In this document: piece by piece, positions 8,582-18,791 of the stretch | How the letters are laid out: each line of letters starts with the position of its first letter | Position numbering within the stretch: the first letter of the stretch is position 1 | Assembly (NCBI RefSeq): GCF_050485565.1 | Contig: NZ_JBJHBQ010000004.1 | Span: 62,001-126,000, forward strand | From: Glycocaulis sp050485565 | GTDB lineage: Bacteria > Pseudomonadota > Alphaproteobacteria > Caulobacterales > Maricaulaceae | Length of the DNA: 64,000 bases | Direction of reading: 5' to 3' | Program-made: the position numbers and the translations under genes | Notes under the pieces: generated by a model | Seen by the model: the letters and a program-made list of their open reading frames with translations, nothing else | Databases searched by the model: none | What the model was told of the DNA's origin: nothing

Positions 8582-9016
8582 ATGGATATCTTGCGAGCAC
8601 GCGGCGGGGAGGGCCGGGCCCGTGAAGACCGGGCCGGAGAAGACCGGGCCGGTGAAGACCGCGCGAGGGCACAGCTCGCCCGGCAGGCCGCTGCGTTCAG
8701 CCTGGGTGTGCCTGTCGAGGCGGTGCAGGCCAGCGGCCGCGGCACGGCGGCGGCGGCGCAGGCGCGCCAGGTTGCGATGTATCTGGCGCATATCGCCTTC
8801 GAGATGTCGCTGGCGCGCGTCGCGCTGGCCTTCGGGCGGGACCGCAGCACGGTCGCCTATGCCTGCCACAAGGTGGAGGATATGCGCGATGACCCCGCGT
8901 TTGACGCGCGCATGGATGATCTGGAGACCTCTCTGCGGGCCATGCCCGCTCCGGGCCGGGTCATGGGCATGCCTGCGCGCACGGGCGCTCCAATGGCCGC
9001 AGGAATGAGCTGGTGA
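8582..9016 (+). CDS. DnaA domain IV-like helix-turn-helix protein
   Basis: The 144-residue protein has a charged N-terminus made of RAGED-like five-residue repeats (about residues 12-28). A domain at about 55-105 follows that resembles the DNA-binding domain IV of DnaA: the ARQVAMYLAHIAF helix, then LARVALAFGRDRSTVAYACHK in two parts (conserved GRDRSTV / A-C-x-K positions). In DnaA this domain binds DnaA boxes. AAA+ ATPase and domain I are absent, so this is not an initiator. Such stand-alone proteins sit upstream of a DUF6456 gene in many alphaproteobacteria, as here. Start ATG 8582 follows a GGAGCAGGGAG ribosome site. A regulatory or replication-linked DNA-binding role is inferred. Confidence 0.7.
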   Translation: MDILRARGGEGRAREDRAGEDRAGEDRARAQLARQAAAFSLGVPVEAVQASGRGTAAAAQARQVAMYLAHIAFEMSLARVALAFGRDRSTVAYACHKVEDMRDDPAFDARMDDLETSLRAMPAPGRVMGMPARTGAPMAAGMSW

Positions 9017-9789
9017 GCGCGCCCTCCTGGCTGATCCGGCTGGCGCGCCAGGGCCGGCGTATCGCGGCTTTGCCCGGCGGTCGTGGCTATGGCGTGTTTG
9101 CCGGGCCGGATCGCCGCCGCCGTCCGATGGCGGTGCTGAACGCGCGCGAGCTGGCGGAGGGCTTGAGCGATGGCACGCTGGCCGCTGATGAAGGCGGGGC
9201 AAGCTGGAGCGTCACCGAGGCGGGCCTTGCCCGGCTGAAACGCCTGCAACAGAGCCATGAGGATGATGAGGGCCGCTTCGCCGCCCAGCACCGCACGCTC
9301 CGCCCCCGCAGCGTGATGGATCCGGACGGGCGGATCGCGGTGGCGCTCGCCAATGCCGACGCCTCGCCCGTGGCGCGCTATGCCGTTGCCCGGCCGGGAC
9401 GTCCGGCCTTGCTGGAGCCGGTGCATGTCACGGCGGCCGACAGGCTGCGGGCCGATTACGACGCCTCCACCCTTCGCTCGCGCGTGACTTCCGACTGGTC
9501 GGGCGTGCCACGCTCCGGCCCGCGCAGCGGGCATGATCCTGCAGGCGCGCCAGCGCGTGCGCTTGATGCCCGCACCCGCGTCATGGACGCGCTGGCGGCG
9601 TTGGGGCCGGGGCTGGACCGCCTGCTCATCAATATCGTCATCCGCGAGACAGGGATGGAGCGGGCGCTGCGCGATCTCGACTGGCCCGACAAGGCAGGCG
9701 CAACCGCCCTGCGCCTCGCACTGGAAAGACTGGCTGTGCATTACGGTCTGAAGCGGGCAGCGCGTGTGGCCGATCCGTTTGAGGTTTAG
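9013..9789 (+). CDS. DUF6456 domain protein
   Basis: The 258-residue protein starts at GTG 9013, overlapping the previous stop by 4 nt (GTGA), so the two are translationally coupled. The N-terminal half is basic and polar. The C-terminal ~80 residues (ARTRVMDALAALGPGLDRLL, then the IRETGMERALRDLDWP segment) form the conserved DUF6456 helical module, which often looks like a winged-helix/sigma-like fold. No enzyme motif is visible. The genomic pairing with a DnaA-domain-IV protein suggests a shared DNA-linked function, which is inference. Its stop overlaps that of sufE on the other strand by 4 nt. Confidence 0.7.
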   Translation: MSAPSWLIRLARQGRRIAALPGGRGYGVFAGPDRRRRPMAVLNARELAEGLSDGTLAADEGGASWSVTEAGLARLKRLQQSHEDDEGRFAAQHRTLRPRSVMDPDGRIAVALANADASPVARYAVARPGRPALLEPVHVTAADRLRADYDASTLRSRVTSDWSGVPRSGPRSGHDPAGAPARALDARTRVMDALAALGPGLDRLLINIVIRETGMERALRDLDWPDKAGATALRLALERLAVHYGLKRAARVADPFEV

Positions 9790-10202
9790 ACCGCGCCAGC
9801 GCTCGCGCGGATGCGCGCCACCATGGAGGCAAGCCCGTTGGAGCGCTGGGGAGACAGGTGCTCGCCCAGCCCGATACGGGCGAGCACTTCGCGCGCATCA
9901 ATGGCAGCGGCTTCGGCAGGGGGACGGCCCGAATAGAGCCGGATCAGCAGGGCAACAAGGCCCTTGACGATATGCGCATCGGAATCCCCGCGAATGGTGA
10001 GATTGCCAGCGTCATCTTTGTCCAGAACCAGCCAGACCTGGCTGACACAGCCCTGCACCTTGTTGGTATCGCTATGCTCTTCAGGGCCTAGCGGCTCCAG
10101 AGCGCGGCCCATGTCGATCAGATAGCGGTAGCGCTCTTCCCAGTCGCCCAGGAAGTCGAACTCGTCGACGAGGGATTCAATAATGGGGTCGCCAGTCTGC
10201 AT
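9786..10202 (-). CDS. sufE: SufE family cysteine desulfuration protein
   Basis: The 138-residue cytoplasmic protein matches SufE: it opens LVDEFDFLGDWEERYRYLID and has the sulfur-accepting cysteine C52 in VQGCVSQVW. SufE takes persulfide sulfur from the desulfurase SufS and passes it to the SufBCD scaffold for Fe-S cluster assembly. No other suf genes are in the window, so here it is encoded apart from the main operon, as is common in alphaproteobacteria. It is the promoter-distal gene behind a small DUF5330-like gene 39 nt upstream. Confidence 0.93.
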   Translation of the reverse strand: MQTGDPIIESLVDEFDFLGDWEERYRYLIDMGRALEPLGPEEHSDTNKVQGCVSQVWLVLDKDDAGNLTIRGDSDAHIVKGLVALLIRLYSGRPPAEAAAIDAREVLARIGLGEHLSPQRSNGLASMVARIRASAGAV

Positions 10203-10241
10203 GCGCCTGACCTAGGCGCAAGAGACGCCAAGGGCAAGGCT

Positions 10242-10583
10242 CTAGCGGGTCTGCCTGGCAGGCTTGGTGGCTTCGGCCTCGCGTGCGGTCTCGATCATGG
10301 CGTCGGCCTGTGACAGGGCCACGGAGCCGACATAGCCGCCAAATCCGGTAACGTGGTCCCAGATATCGCACAGCTCGCCATAATCCGCGCAGATGCCGGT
10401 CTGCTGGCTGCGGGCCGGGGCAGGTGCGGTCTGGGCCTGCAGGCTCTCGCTTGCCCGCGCTGCCGGTTCGGCCAGCAGGCGCTCCATGTCGCTGGCGAAC
10501 AGGCCGCCAGCCGCAGTGAAGCCCGGCGGCACGAAGGCCGCGACCACCGCCAACCAGAATGCAGCGCGCAATATGAACATCAT
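10242..10583 (-). CDS. DUF5330-like small membrane protein
   Basis: The 113-residue protein starts at ATG 10583, nine nt after GAGG. An N-terminal hydrophobic helix (AAFWLAVVAAFVPPGF) serves as signal or anchor. A short C-terminal part contains CADYGELCDIW, a two-cysteine segment found in DUF5330 proteins. A second ATG at 10580 is equally possible. It lies upstream of sufE in the same direction, but no functional link is known. Family assignment is from layout and the cysteine segment only. Confidence 0.5.
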   Translation of the reverse strand: MMFILRAAFWLAVVAAFVPPGFTAAGGLFASDMERLLAEPAARASESLQAQTAPAPARSQQTGICADYGELCDIWDHVTGFGGYVGSVALSQADAMIETAREAEATKPARQTR

Positions 10584-10733
10584 GGGGCTCGCCTCGGCCT
10601 CTGCTCCACGGGAAATTCTGACCCGCATCTTGAAGGCTAGGCGAGGTTTCCGGCTATTTCCATCGAAAGCCGGACACGCGGTAAATGCCCGATTAACGCC
10701 AGTTAGTAATGGTTTTCAGGGCGTTAACGACAA

Positions 10734-11732
10734 CTACTCGTTAACCGGCGCGCGCGTCGTGGTCAGGCACCCGGCCACCTCTTCCAGCGCATGTTCCGCG
10801 ATGCAGAAAGCGTCTTCATACTTGAAGTGACCGGCGGCCACGCACTGGGCAAGGTTAAGGCGCGCCGAGGTGATGCAGCGCCCCACAGCAGGGTCTGCCA
10901 GCAGCACATCCATGGCGCGCATATCGCCAGATTCAATCGACTGTAGGGCCGCCACGGCAAGGATGCGGCCAACCCGGCGCTCATCGGGTTGAAGCTGGGA
11001 CTGGCCGACTGTCAGGGACAGGCTGGGCGCGGGCGCTTCGGGGCGCGGTGCGCTGGCAGATGCGCCAAAGAGATCGGATGCGGCACCGAGGCGGCGGCCA
11101 TTACCGTTCTCCGCCATGCGGAAAGGCGTCTGCAGCCGCACCGACCCGCTCTCGATCTGTTCAAGCCGGGTGCGCCGGTCATGCGCGCGTGCGCGTGCCC
11201 AGGTCTGTCCCTGCAGATCGTAGGCAGCCTCGCGATAGCGGCTCGCCACCGTGTTCATGGTGGTGGTGTCGGTGGTGAGGGCGCCGACCACATTGTCCGA
11301 GGCCGTGTCCGCGCCCATGAAGCCGGTCACGAAAACCGGGTCGTTCATCAGGCTGGCTGCTGTCACGCCCGCACCGTAATAGTCGGCAATCGCGCGCACG
11401 GCATCGATGAATTCGGGGTGCTGCGAGGCGACAAGGGCGGCATAGGCGATCTGGGCATCCACCAGCCGGCCATCGGTGTAATAGGCGGCCAGCGAGTCCA
11501 TCGTCTCGTCGAGGGCCAGAACCGAGGTCAGTTCGCGCCGTCCGGCTGCGTCGACATCGGAATGGTAGGCGGCATAGGTATCGGCATGGACATGCAGGGC
11601 AGAGGGGTGCGATGTCTCTTCCAGCACCAGCACGGGTTCGCCGCTTGCGTTTTCCTCGGCGGTTTCGGGCGCGTCCTGCACGCCCGCATGCAGCAAGGAA
11701 ACAGACAGTATCGCCAGCAAAGGTGAAATCAT
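10734..11732 (-). CDS. Hypothetical secreted protein
   Basis: The 332-residue protein has a short Sec signal (MISPLLAILSVSLLHAGVQ) and an otherwise soluble, mostly helical sequence. Cysteines cluster only in the last 60 residues (RCITSARLNLAQC and further on), suggesting two disulfides in the periplasm. ATG 11732 is chosen because GGAG lies ten nt upstream, whereas a GTG at 11741 sits directly on that site. I recognise no domain. The middle (about 120-200) resembles a helical bundle with many small residues. It is read away from the histidine kinase at 11904. Confidence 0.6.
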   Translation of the reverse strand: MISPLLAILSVSLLHAGVQDAPETAEENASGEPVLVLEETSHPSALHVHADTYAAYHSDVDAAGRRELTSVLALDETMDSLAAYYTDGRLVDAQIAYAALVASQHPEFIDAVRAIADYYGAGVTAASLMNDPVFVTGFMGADTASDNVVGALTTDTTTMNTVASRYREAAYDLQGQTWARARAHDRRTRLEQIESGSVRLQTPFRMAENGNGRRLGAASDLFGASASAPRPEAPAPSLSLTVGQSQLQPDERRVGRILAVAALQSIESGDMRAMDVLLADPAVGRCITSARLNLAQCVAAGHFKYEDAFCIAEHALEEVAGCLTTTRAPVNE

Positions 11733-11903
11733 GCCCGGCACGCTCCATACGGCTTGAGTGCACCCACTTTGCCGTGAAATTCGCCGTTGTCCAAGCTGGC
11801 ACGCAGTGATTATTCGCCCCGAGCGCGATTCAATAATTGTTAACGCCGCAGGAGGAGCTTGCGGTCATCAGAAATGTTACTGAGTCGGAGCCTCTAAGGC
11901 GGC

Positions 11904-13609
<1,706 letters not shown>

Positions 13610-13613
<4 letters not shown>

Positions 13614-14500
13614 TCCAGCCGGGCGGCGTTCGCGGCCAGCGCGTAATCGCGGGCCTGACGCAAGGCACCGATCTCAATCCACACCCGCCCGATGCGTGCG
13701 CCGGAAGCATCATAAAGGTCCACGCGCGCAGCCTCGGCTGCTTCCAGCGCCATCATGTGTTCCAGCGTATCGGCGGGAAAGGTGAAGCTGGCGGTACGGC
13801 CATCTCCATCCGGCGCAAACTGGCCTGCATCGCGCAGCACACCGCTGGTCCAGACGCGCCGCTGCCCCGATGACAGGGCACCGAGCGTCGCCAGAGGCTC
13901 TCCGCCGGGCGGCTGGCGGCGGCCCCCATAAGTGAAATCGACCGGGCGGGGGGCCAGTTCCAGATCTCGCATGACCAGCAGCGCGCTGGCGGCCTGGCGC
14001 GCAGAGCGCAGGGACAGCAGAACAACCGCGTCCCCGCCGATCAGGACCGAGCCAAATTGCGCCGATATGCCGTCATGGTCTGCGCTCTGTGAGAGTATCC
14101 AGTCGCTGGCGCTGTCACCGGCCTGGCGCGCTGTCCAGCTGCGCCGGTGGCCGTCAAAGCTGCGTTCTCCGCCCATCAGCCAGCCATTGAGGGCCTGCCG
14201 GTATCGCAGAACGCTACGCTGTGCGTCCGCGCTGGCGCAGTCAGGGCTGGCCCAGCGCCGCTGGATGCGTTCCGCGCCCGATGACCAGGTAGCCGATGAC
14301 ATGCCGCCTGCCTCTGCCTGGTGGCGGGCGGTCGCGATCTCCCTGTCGAGAATGGCCCGCTCACTACGGGGCAGCAGCGCGCACGCCTCGTCGATGGCGG
14401 CAACCTCGACCAGCCGGGCCAGACGCGCAGCCGTTTCGGCGCGCGCATCGTCGCCCGGGGCGGTTATGGCAAGGCTGGAGGCGAGGGCGAGAACAATCAT
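13610..14500 (-). CDS. Hypothetical secreted protein
   Basis: The 296-residue protein has a short N-terminal hydrophobic stretch (MIVLALASSLAI) likely to be a signal peptide. A helical N-terminal half with CALLPRSER and DCASAD cysteines follows, then a beta-rich C-terminal half (residues 160-270) with regularly spaced hydrophobic strands. No known domain is recognised. It starts 11 nt after the stop of the BcsB-like gene, so the two form an operon and the product may act with it in the envelope. Its stop overlaps the kinase stop on the other strand by 4 nt (CTAG). Confidence 0.6.
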
Positions 14501-14511
14501 GGGAGCGGATA

Positions 14512-16149
14512 TTACGCGCTCCGGGTTGATCTCCGGTTTACGGCATTGCCCGCGAACAGCAAAAGTACAGCCAGCGCGAAGGCGATCAGGGCAAACAGCC
14601 TGTCATGCTGGCGGAATAGCTCGATCAGCTGTTCGCTGAGCGCGTAGCTGGCCTGCGCGGTCGGGCCGAAGGCGGTGACAGAACCGGCATCCCACAGGAC
14701 GGCGCGCCCCTGCAGCTCACGCCAGAGATCGGAATGGGCCAGCCTGCGCGCAGCGCGCGAGAAATCTGCCCCCTCCGGCGCGGTTAGCAGCACGATGGTG
14801 CGCCCGTCCGCCTCACGATAGAGCGCGCCAATTCCGGTGACGGCGCCGGTTACCGGGCTGCCCTCATCGGCAAAGGCCGTGGATCCATAGGAGCGGCGCT
14901 CGCGCGGGACACGCCGGTTGGCCGCTTCGGTGGCCGCGCGCACTTCGGCAGGCGCGGCGCTGACCAGGCGCGGATCAATGGCCCCGATCGGCCCCATCAG
15001 GAACAGGTCGTGATCGGCCGGTGCCAGAGCCGCATCGCTGCCATACCAGGCGTAGAGCCAGGCTGATCCGGAAACCAGCGACGCGCGAGACAGCAGGCTC
15101 AGCGCGCCCAGCCGGTCGGCGGTGTTGTCACCGGCCAGAACGATCGCGGCCCGCCCGCCATTTTCCCGCGCAAACGGCACGCCGGATTCGGCCAGTGCCT
15201 GCAGGCTATCCTGCCGTGACGTCGTGCCGGGGGCGATGTGCGTCAGGCGCGGCGCAGGCAGGGCCGTGGCCGGTGTCATGCGCGTCTCCGTTCCGACGAA
15301 GCTGCGCGCGGCAAACAGGCGCGCCGCCGCCGCCACCGTGGTGGTCTCAGCGCCCGCCAGACGGATTGTATAGGGATCGGTAAGGGCAATGGAGGCGTTG
15401 GGCGATAGCGGGTCCATGGCGGCGCGTACCACCAGTTCTGCCGCTTCGGCGCGCTCCACCAGAACCGGCGCCTGACCCATGCGCAGGGCGAGACCCTGCG
15501 CGACCAGAGCTTCGACAGCCAGCCGCTCACGGCCCGAACCGCTGGCATCGACAAATATCCGGCGCGGCGCGGCAAAATGGGCCGCCAGCGCGGTTTCCAG
15601 CGTTTCGAGCGTTTCGTGTCCGGCCGATGGCAGGGCCGTCACGCGCAGCCGGCTGGCGCGCAGATCAACCTGCCAGCCATCGGCATTGCCTGCATCAAAG
15701 CGGATGACGAGAACGTTCTCGCCCGCCCGCAGACTGTCTGAGTAGAGCGAGAAGCGCGCTTCAAAGCTGTCGGCACGCGGGGTGAGGGCGATCGTACGTG
15801 ATCCGGCCAGCAGGGCTTCAAGACGGCCGCCCGATTGCGCAGAGACGGGACGGGCCGAAAGGACCAGTTCCACGCTTTCAGGGACGGAGCCCGGTGCGAG
15901 GGTGAAGGGAATGCGCAGCTCGCCCGTGCTGGCATCCAGCGGATGCGAGGTCTGATTATCTGGTGTCAGGCTGGCAAGGGTGCGCTCCTCGGAGCGGGCG
16001 ATGCGGCCGGGCGTGGCCGGGGCGCTGGATGCGGCGCTGGCTTCAGCATCGGGAATCGCGCCAGCAGACGGACTGAACACACACGCCATGGCCACCGCAA
16101 TCGCTACGGCCATACACATGACACTCCACCAGCGTGCCTGTATCGTCAT
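14512..16149 (-). CDS. BcsB-like periplasmic protein with C-terminal anchor
   Basis: The 545-residue protein has a signal peptide. The region at about 70-170 resembles a jelly-roll (LRIPFTLAPGSVPESVELVL, then a GENVLVIRFD strand). An alpha/beta segment at about 190-260 follows, then a second such pair, and one C-terminal membrane helix (LFALIAFALAVLLLFAG). This is the layout of BcsB, which guides nascent cellulose across the periplasm with BcsA. No BcsA or other polysaccharide synthase is nearby, so it may serve another polymer or be misassigned. ATG 16149 is used. The gene below it follows after 11 nt. Confidence 0.5.
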   Translation of the reverse strand: MTIQARWWSVMCMAVAIAVAMACVFSPSAGAIPDAEASAASSAPATPGRIARSEERTLASLTPDNQTSHPLDASTGELRIPFTLAPGSVPESVELVLSARPVSAQSGGRLEALLAGSRTIALTPRADSFEARFSLYSDSLRAGENVLVIRFDAGNADGWQVDLRASRLRVTALPSAGHETLETLETALAAHFAAPRRIFVDASGSGRERLAVEALVAQGLALRMGQAPVLVERAEAAELVVRAAMDPLSPNASIALTDPYTIRLAGAETTTVAAAARLFAARSFVGTETRMTPATALPAPRLTHIAPGTTSRQDSLQALAESGVPFARENGGRAAIVLAGDNTADRLGALSLLSRASLVSGSAWLYAWYGSDAALAPADHDLFLMGPIGAIDPRLVSAAPAEVRAATEAANRRVPRERRSYGSTAFADEGSPVTGAVTGIGALYREADGRTIVLLTAPEGADFSRAARRLAHSDLWRELQGRAVLWDAGSVTAFGPTAQASYALSEQLIELFRQHDRLFALIAFALAVLLLFAGNAVNRRSTRSA

Positions 16150-16208
16150 GAAACGCTCCCCTCGATTTACACATTATTAAGCAATTGTCCGGCCAGCAAG
16201 AGCGAATC

Positions 16209-16544
16209 ATGCCTGAGCTCAGCACATGGATATGGGTGGACGCCCTCAAATGGCGCGCGGAGCGCGAGGGCGCGTCCTTTTACGTGCTGCACAAGGGCGA
16301 TGCGGATGCCGGTGTGGTTCTGGTCAAGCTGGTCGGCGCAGACCGGCTGGCACGGCTGTTTGTGCCGGTGCGCGACATGGAGGGCGAGCGTCTCTGGTCG
16401 CAGCCTTTGGGCGCGCTGCCCGTCGAGGAAGCCCGCGCCGACAGCTATATCGCGCGCCGCCGCGATGATGATCCTGATATCTGGGCGGTGGAGATCATTG
16501 ACCGGCAGGGCCGCCACTTCCTTATGGAGCGGGTTGAGGAATAG
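16209..16544 (+). CDS. DUF1491 family protein
   Basis: The 111-residue cytoplasmic protein matches DUF1491: the opening WIWVDALKWRAEREG and the later DPDIWAVEIIDR are family landmarks. The family is small, alphaproteobacterial and functionally unknown. ATG 16209 fits the family N-terminus. An in-frame upstream start at 16185 would add eight residues. It is divergent from the BcsB-like gene across 59 nt. Confidence 0.8.
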   Translation: MPELSTWIWVDALKWRAEREGASFYVLHKGDADAGVVLVKLVGADRLARLFVPVRDMEGERLWSQPLGALPVEEARADSYIARRRDDDPDIWAVEIIDRQGRHFLMERVEE

Positions 16545-16547
16545 CTG

Positions 16548-16563
16548 TTAACCAATCGGTAAC
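16548..16563 (+). promoter_or_regulatory. Near-consensus CtrA box
   Basis: The sequence TTAA-N7-GTAAC differs by one base from the CtrA consensus TTAA-N7-TTAAC. It lies between DUF1491 and the gene at 16727, about 165 nt upstream of the latter. One match to a short degenerate motif is weak evidence. Confidence 0.3.
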
Positions 16564-16726
16564 ACTGCTGATTTCCCAACGCGCCGGTGACGCAGTTTTA
16601 ACGCGCGGGCGGCACACTGCACCCATTGAGGATTTTTGCACGGCCTGCCGGCCGGGGCGGGCGCTGCATCAGACAGCGCAGCCGGGGTGGAGCTGGCAGA
16701 CCGGATTAAAAGTGGGGTGAGGTCGC

Positions 16727-17134
16727 GTGCTTTTTCTGTTCAACGATGTTGTTTTCAGTCTGGGCGATCCTGAGCGGGCCGCGCTGTCGGCGGGCAGCCC
16801 GCTTGGCGAATACGCGCTGAAGACCATGAGTCTTGGCAAGGCCGTGCGGCTGGTGCGCGAGGCGATCCACGAAGATCCGCTTCTGGCCCGCAATGCGCCG
16901 GAGAAGGCGCGCTTTCTGGCCGCTCTGATCGGCTGGAAGAGTGAGGATGCCAATGCGCTGCTGGCCGTCAGGCCCAGCGCAACCCGCGGGCCGGAGGATG
17001 TTCAGGTTCGTGTGGCCTCGGTCGGCCTGGTCGTACTGACGCAGCTCAAAAGCCTGCAGGACCTCGACATGCTCAGCGCCCGCGCGGCCAATGATGCGGT
17101 GTGGCTGCACGCGCCCCAGCGCTTGCGTGCGTAA
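16727..17134 (+). CDS. Hypothetical protein
   Basis: The 135-residue soluble protein starts at GTG 16727 behind a purine-rich GGGGTGAGG. It opens with two short strands (MLFLFNDVVFSLGDP), then is mostly helical. It has no signal peptide, cysteine or recognisable catalytic motif. It lies alone between DUF1491 and prfC. The 180 nt upstream hold the CtrA-like site and no other gene. No function can be proposed. Confidence 0.55.
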   Translation: MLFLFNDVVFSLGDPERAALSAGSPLGEYALKTMSLGKAVRLVREAIHEDPLLARNAPEKARFLAALIGWKSEDANALLAVRPSATRGPEDVQVRVASVGLVVLTQLKSLQDLDMLSARAANDAVWLHAPQRLRA

Positions 17135-17186
17135 CGCCTGATTGCTAGGTCCGGGCGCGAAACTGTTTCGCTAGCCAGGACCGGCC

Positions 17187-18791
17187 ATGACCTCCCCCTC
17201 AAGCGCGCTGCCTGAATGGTCGCGCCGGCGCACCTTTGCCATCATCTCCCACCCGGACGCCGGTAAAACGACGCTGACGGAGAATATCCTGCTTAGCGCC
17301 GGCGCAATCCGGCTGGCGGGGCAGGTGAAGGCGCGCGGGGAGAACCGGCGCACCCAGTCAGACTGGATGAAGATCGAGCGCGAGCGCGGGATTTCGGTCT
17401 CCGCCTCGGTGATGACGTATGAATATGGCGGGCTGATCTTCAACCTGCTCGATACGCCCGGCCACGAAGACTTCTCCGAGGACACCTACCGCACGCTCAC
17501 AGCCGCCGACAGCGCGATCATGGTGCTGGACGCCGCCAAGGGTGTGGAGCCGCGCACGCTGAAACTCGTCGAGGTGTGCCGCCTGCGCGATATCCCCATC
17601 CTCACCTTCATCAACAAGATGGACCGTGAGGCGATGGACCCGTCCGAACTGCTGGACGATATCCAGGACAAGCTGGCGCTGGACGTATCGCCCATGCAGT
17701 GGCCGTCCGGTTCGGGTAACCGCTTCAAGGGCGTGGCCGATCTGGAACGCGACGAGTTTGTGATCTACCGCCGTCCGTCTGCTGATGATGCTGATCCGGT
17801 GAAGAGCCAGCGCGTCTCCCTCTCTGGCAATGAGATCAGCTCGATCCTGAACCAAACCGAGCTGGCCGAGCTGCGCGAAGGCGCGGAACTGGCGCGCGAG
17901 GTCTGCCCCGCCTTCAATCCGCAAAGCTATCGCGAAGGGCATATGACGCCGGTCTATTTTGGCTCGGCGTTGCGCCAGTTCGGCATCTACGAATTGCTCG
18001 AAGCCCTGAAGCAGGTCGCGCCGGGGCCAGAAGCCCAGCCCGCAACAGGCGGGCCGGCACCGGAGCTGAAACCGGACGGCAAGGAAGTGGCCGGCTTCGT
18101 CTTCAAGGTTCAGGCCAATATGGACCCGAACCATCGCGACCGCGTGGCCTTCATGCGCCTGTGCTCCGGCACGTTCAAACGCGGCATGAAGCTGAAGACC
18201 GATAGCGGCAAGCTGCTGACCGTTTCCAGCCCGATCATGTTCTTCGCCCAGGACCGCGAGCTGGCCGACGAGGCCTTTGCCGGTGATGTGATCGGGGTGC
18301 CGAACCATGGCGCGCTGCGCGTCGGCGATACGCTCTCGGAAAGCGGCAAATGGCGGGTGGCGGGTATTCCCAACTTCGCGCCGGAACTGCTGCGCCGGGC
18401 GCGGCTGAAAGATCCGCTAAAGGCCAAGCACCTGAAAAAAGCGCTGGAAAGCCTTGCCGAGGAAGGTGTCACCCAGCTTTTCCGCCTGCAGGTGGGCGGG
18501 GACTTTGTGGTGGGCGCGGTCGGCGCGCTGCAGATCGACGTGATGGCCGAGCGTGTGGCGGCCGAATACAATCTGGAAGTCACTTTCGAGCCGTCACCTT
18601 ACGACACTGCGCGCTGGATCACGGGGCCGCGCGACAAGCTTGAAGCGCTGATTGACCGGCACAAATCTGCCATAGCCGAGGATATCGATGGCGCGCTGGT
18701 CTTCATGGCCAAGAACGCCTGGGAAGTGTCCTACATTCAGGAGAAATGGCCCGATATCGAGTTCCACCGGGCCAAGGAGCGCCGCGCGTAA
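17187..18791 (+). CDS. prfC: Peptide chain release factor 3 (RF3)
   Basis: The 534-residue translational GTPase shows all G motifs: SHPDAGKTT (G1, residues 21-29), RGISVSASV (G2), DTPGHEDF (G3) and NKMD (G4). The RF3-specific domains II/III follow, including the GAVGALQ stretch. RF3 recycles RF1/RF2 from the ribosome after peptide release. The length is normal for the family. Its stop overlaps the ATG of the mechanosensitive channel gene by one nucleotide (TAATG). That arrangement, and the ArfA-like ORF after the channel, places two translation-termination functions on one likely transcript. Confidence 0.96.
   Translation: MTSPSSALPEWSRRRTFAIISHPDAGKTTLTENILLSAGAIRLAGQVKARGENRRTQSDWMKIERERGISVSASVMTYEYGGLIFNLLDTPGHEDFSEDTYRTLTAADSAIMVLDAAKGVEPRTLKLVEVCRLRDIPILTFINKMDREAMDPSELLDDIQDKLALDVSPMQWPSGSGNRFKGVADLERDEFVIYRRPSADDADPVKSQRVSLSGNEISSILNQTELAELREGAELAREVCPAFNPQSYREGHMTPVYFGSALRQFGIYELLEALKQVAPGPEAQPATGGPAPELKPDGKEVAGFVFKVQANMDPNHRDRVAFMRLCSGTFKRGMKLKTDSGKLLTVSSPIMFFAQDRELADEAFAGDVIGVPNHGALRVGDTLSESGKWRVAGIPNFAPELLRRARLKDPLKAKHLKKALESLAEEGVTQLFRLQVGGDFVVGAVGALQIDVMAERVAAEYNLEVTFEPSPYDTARWITGPRDKLEALIDRHKSAIAEDIDGALVFMAKNAWEVSYIQEKWPDIEFHRAKERRA

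Noticed and set aside
10683..10745. Several TTAAC sequences as a CtrA box
   Set aside because: Spacings are 6 or 13 nt and not 7, and one copy lies inside a coding region.
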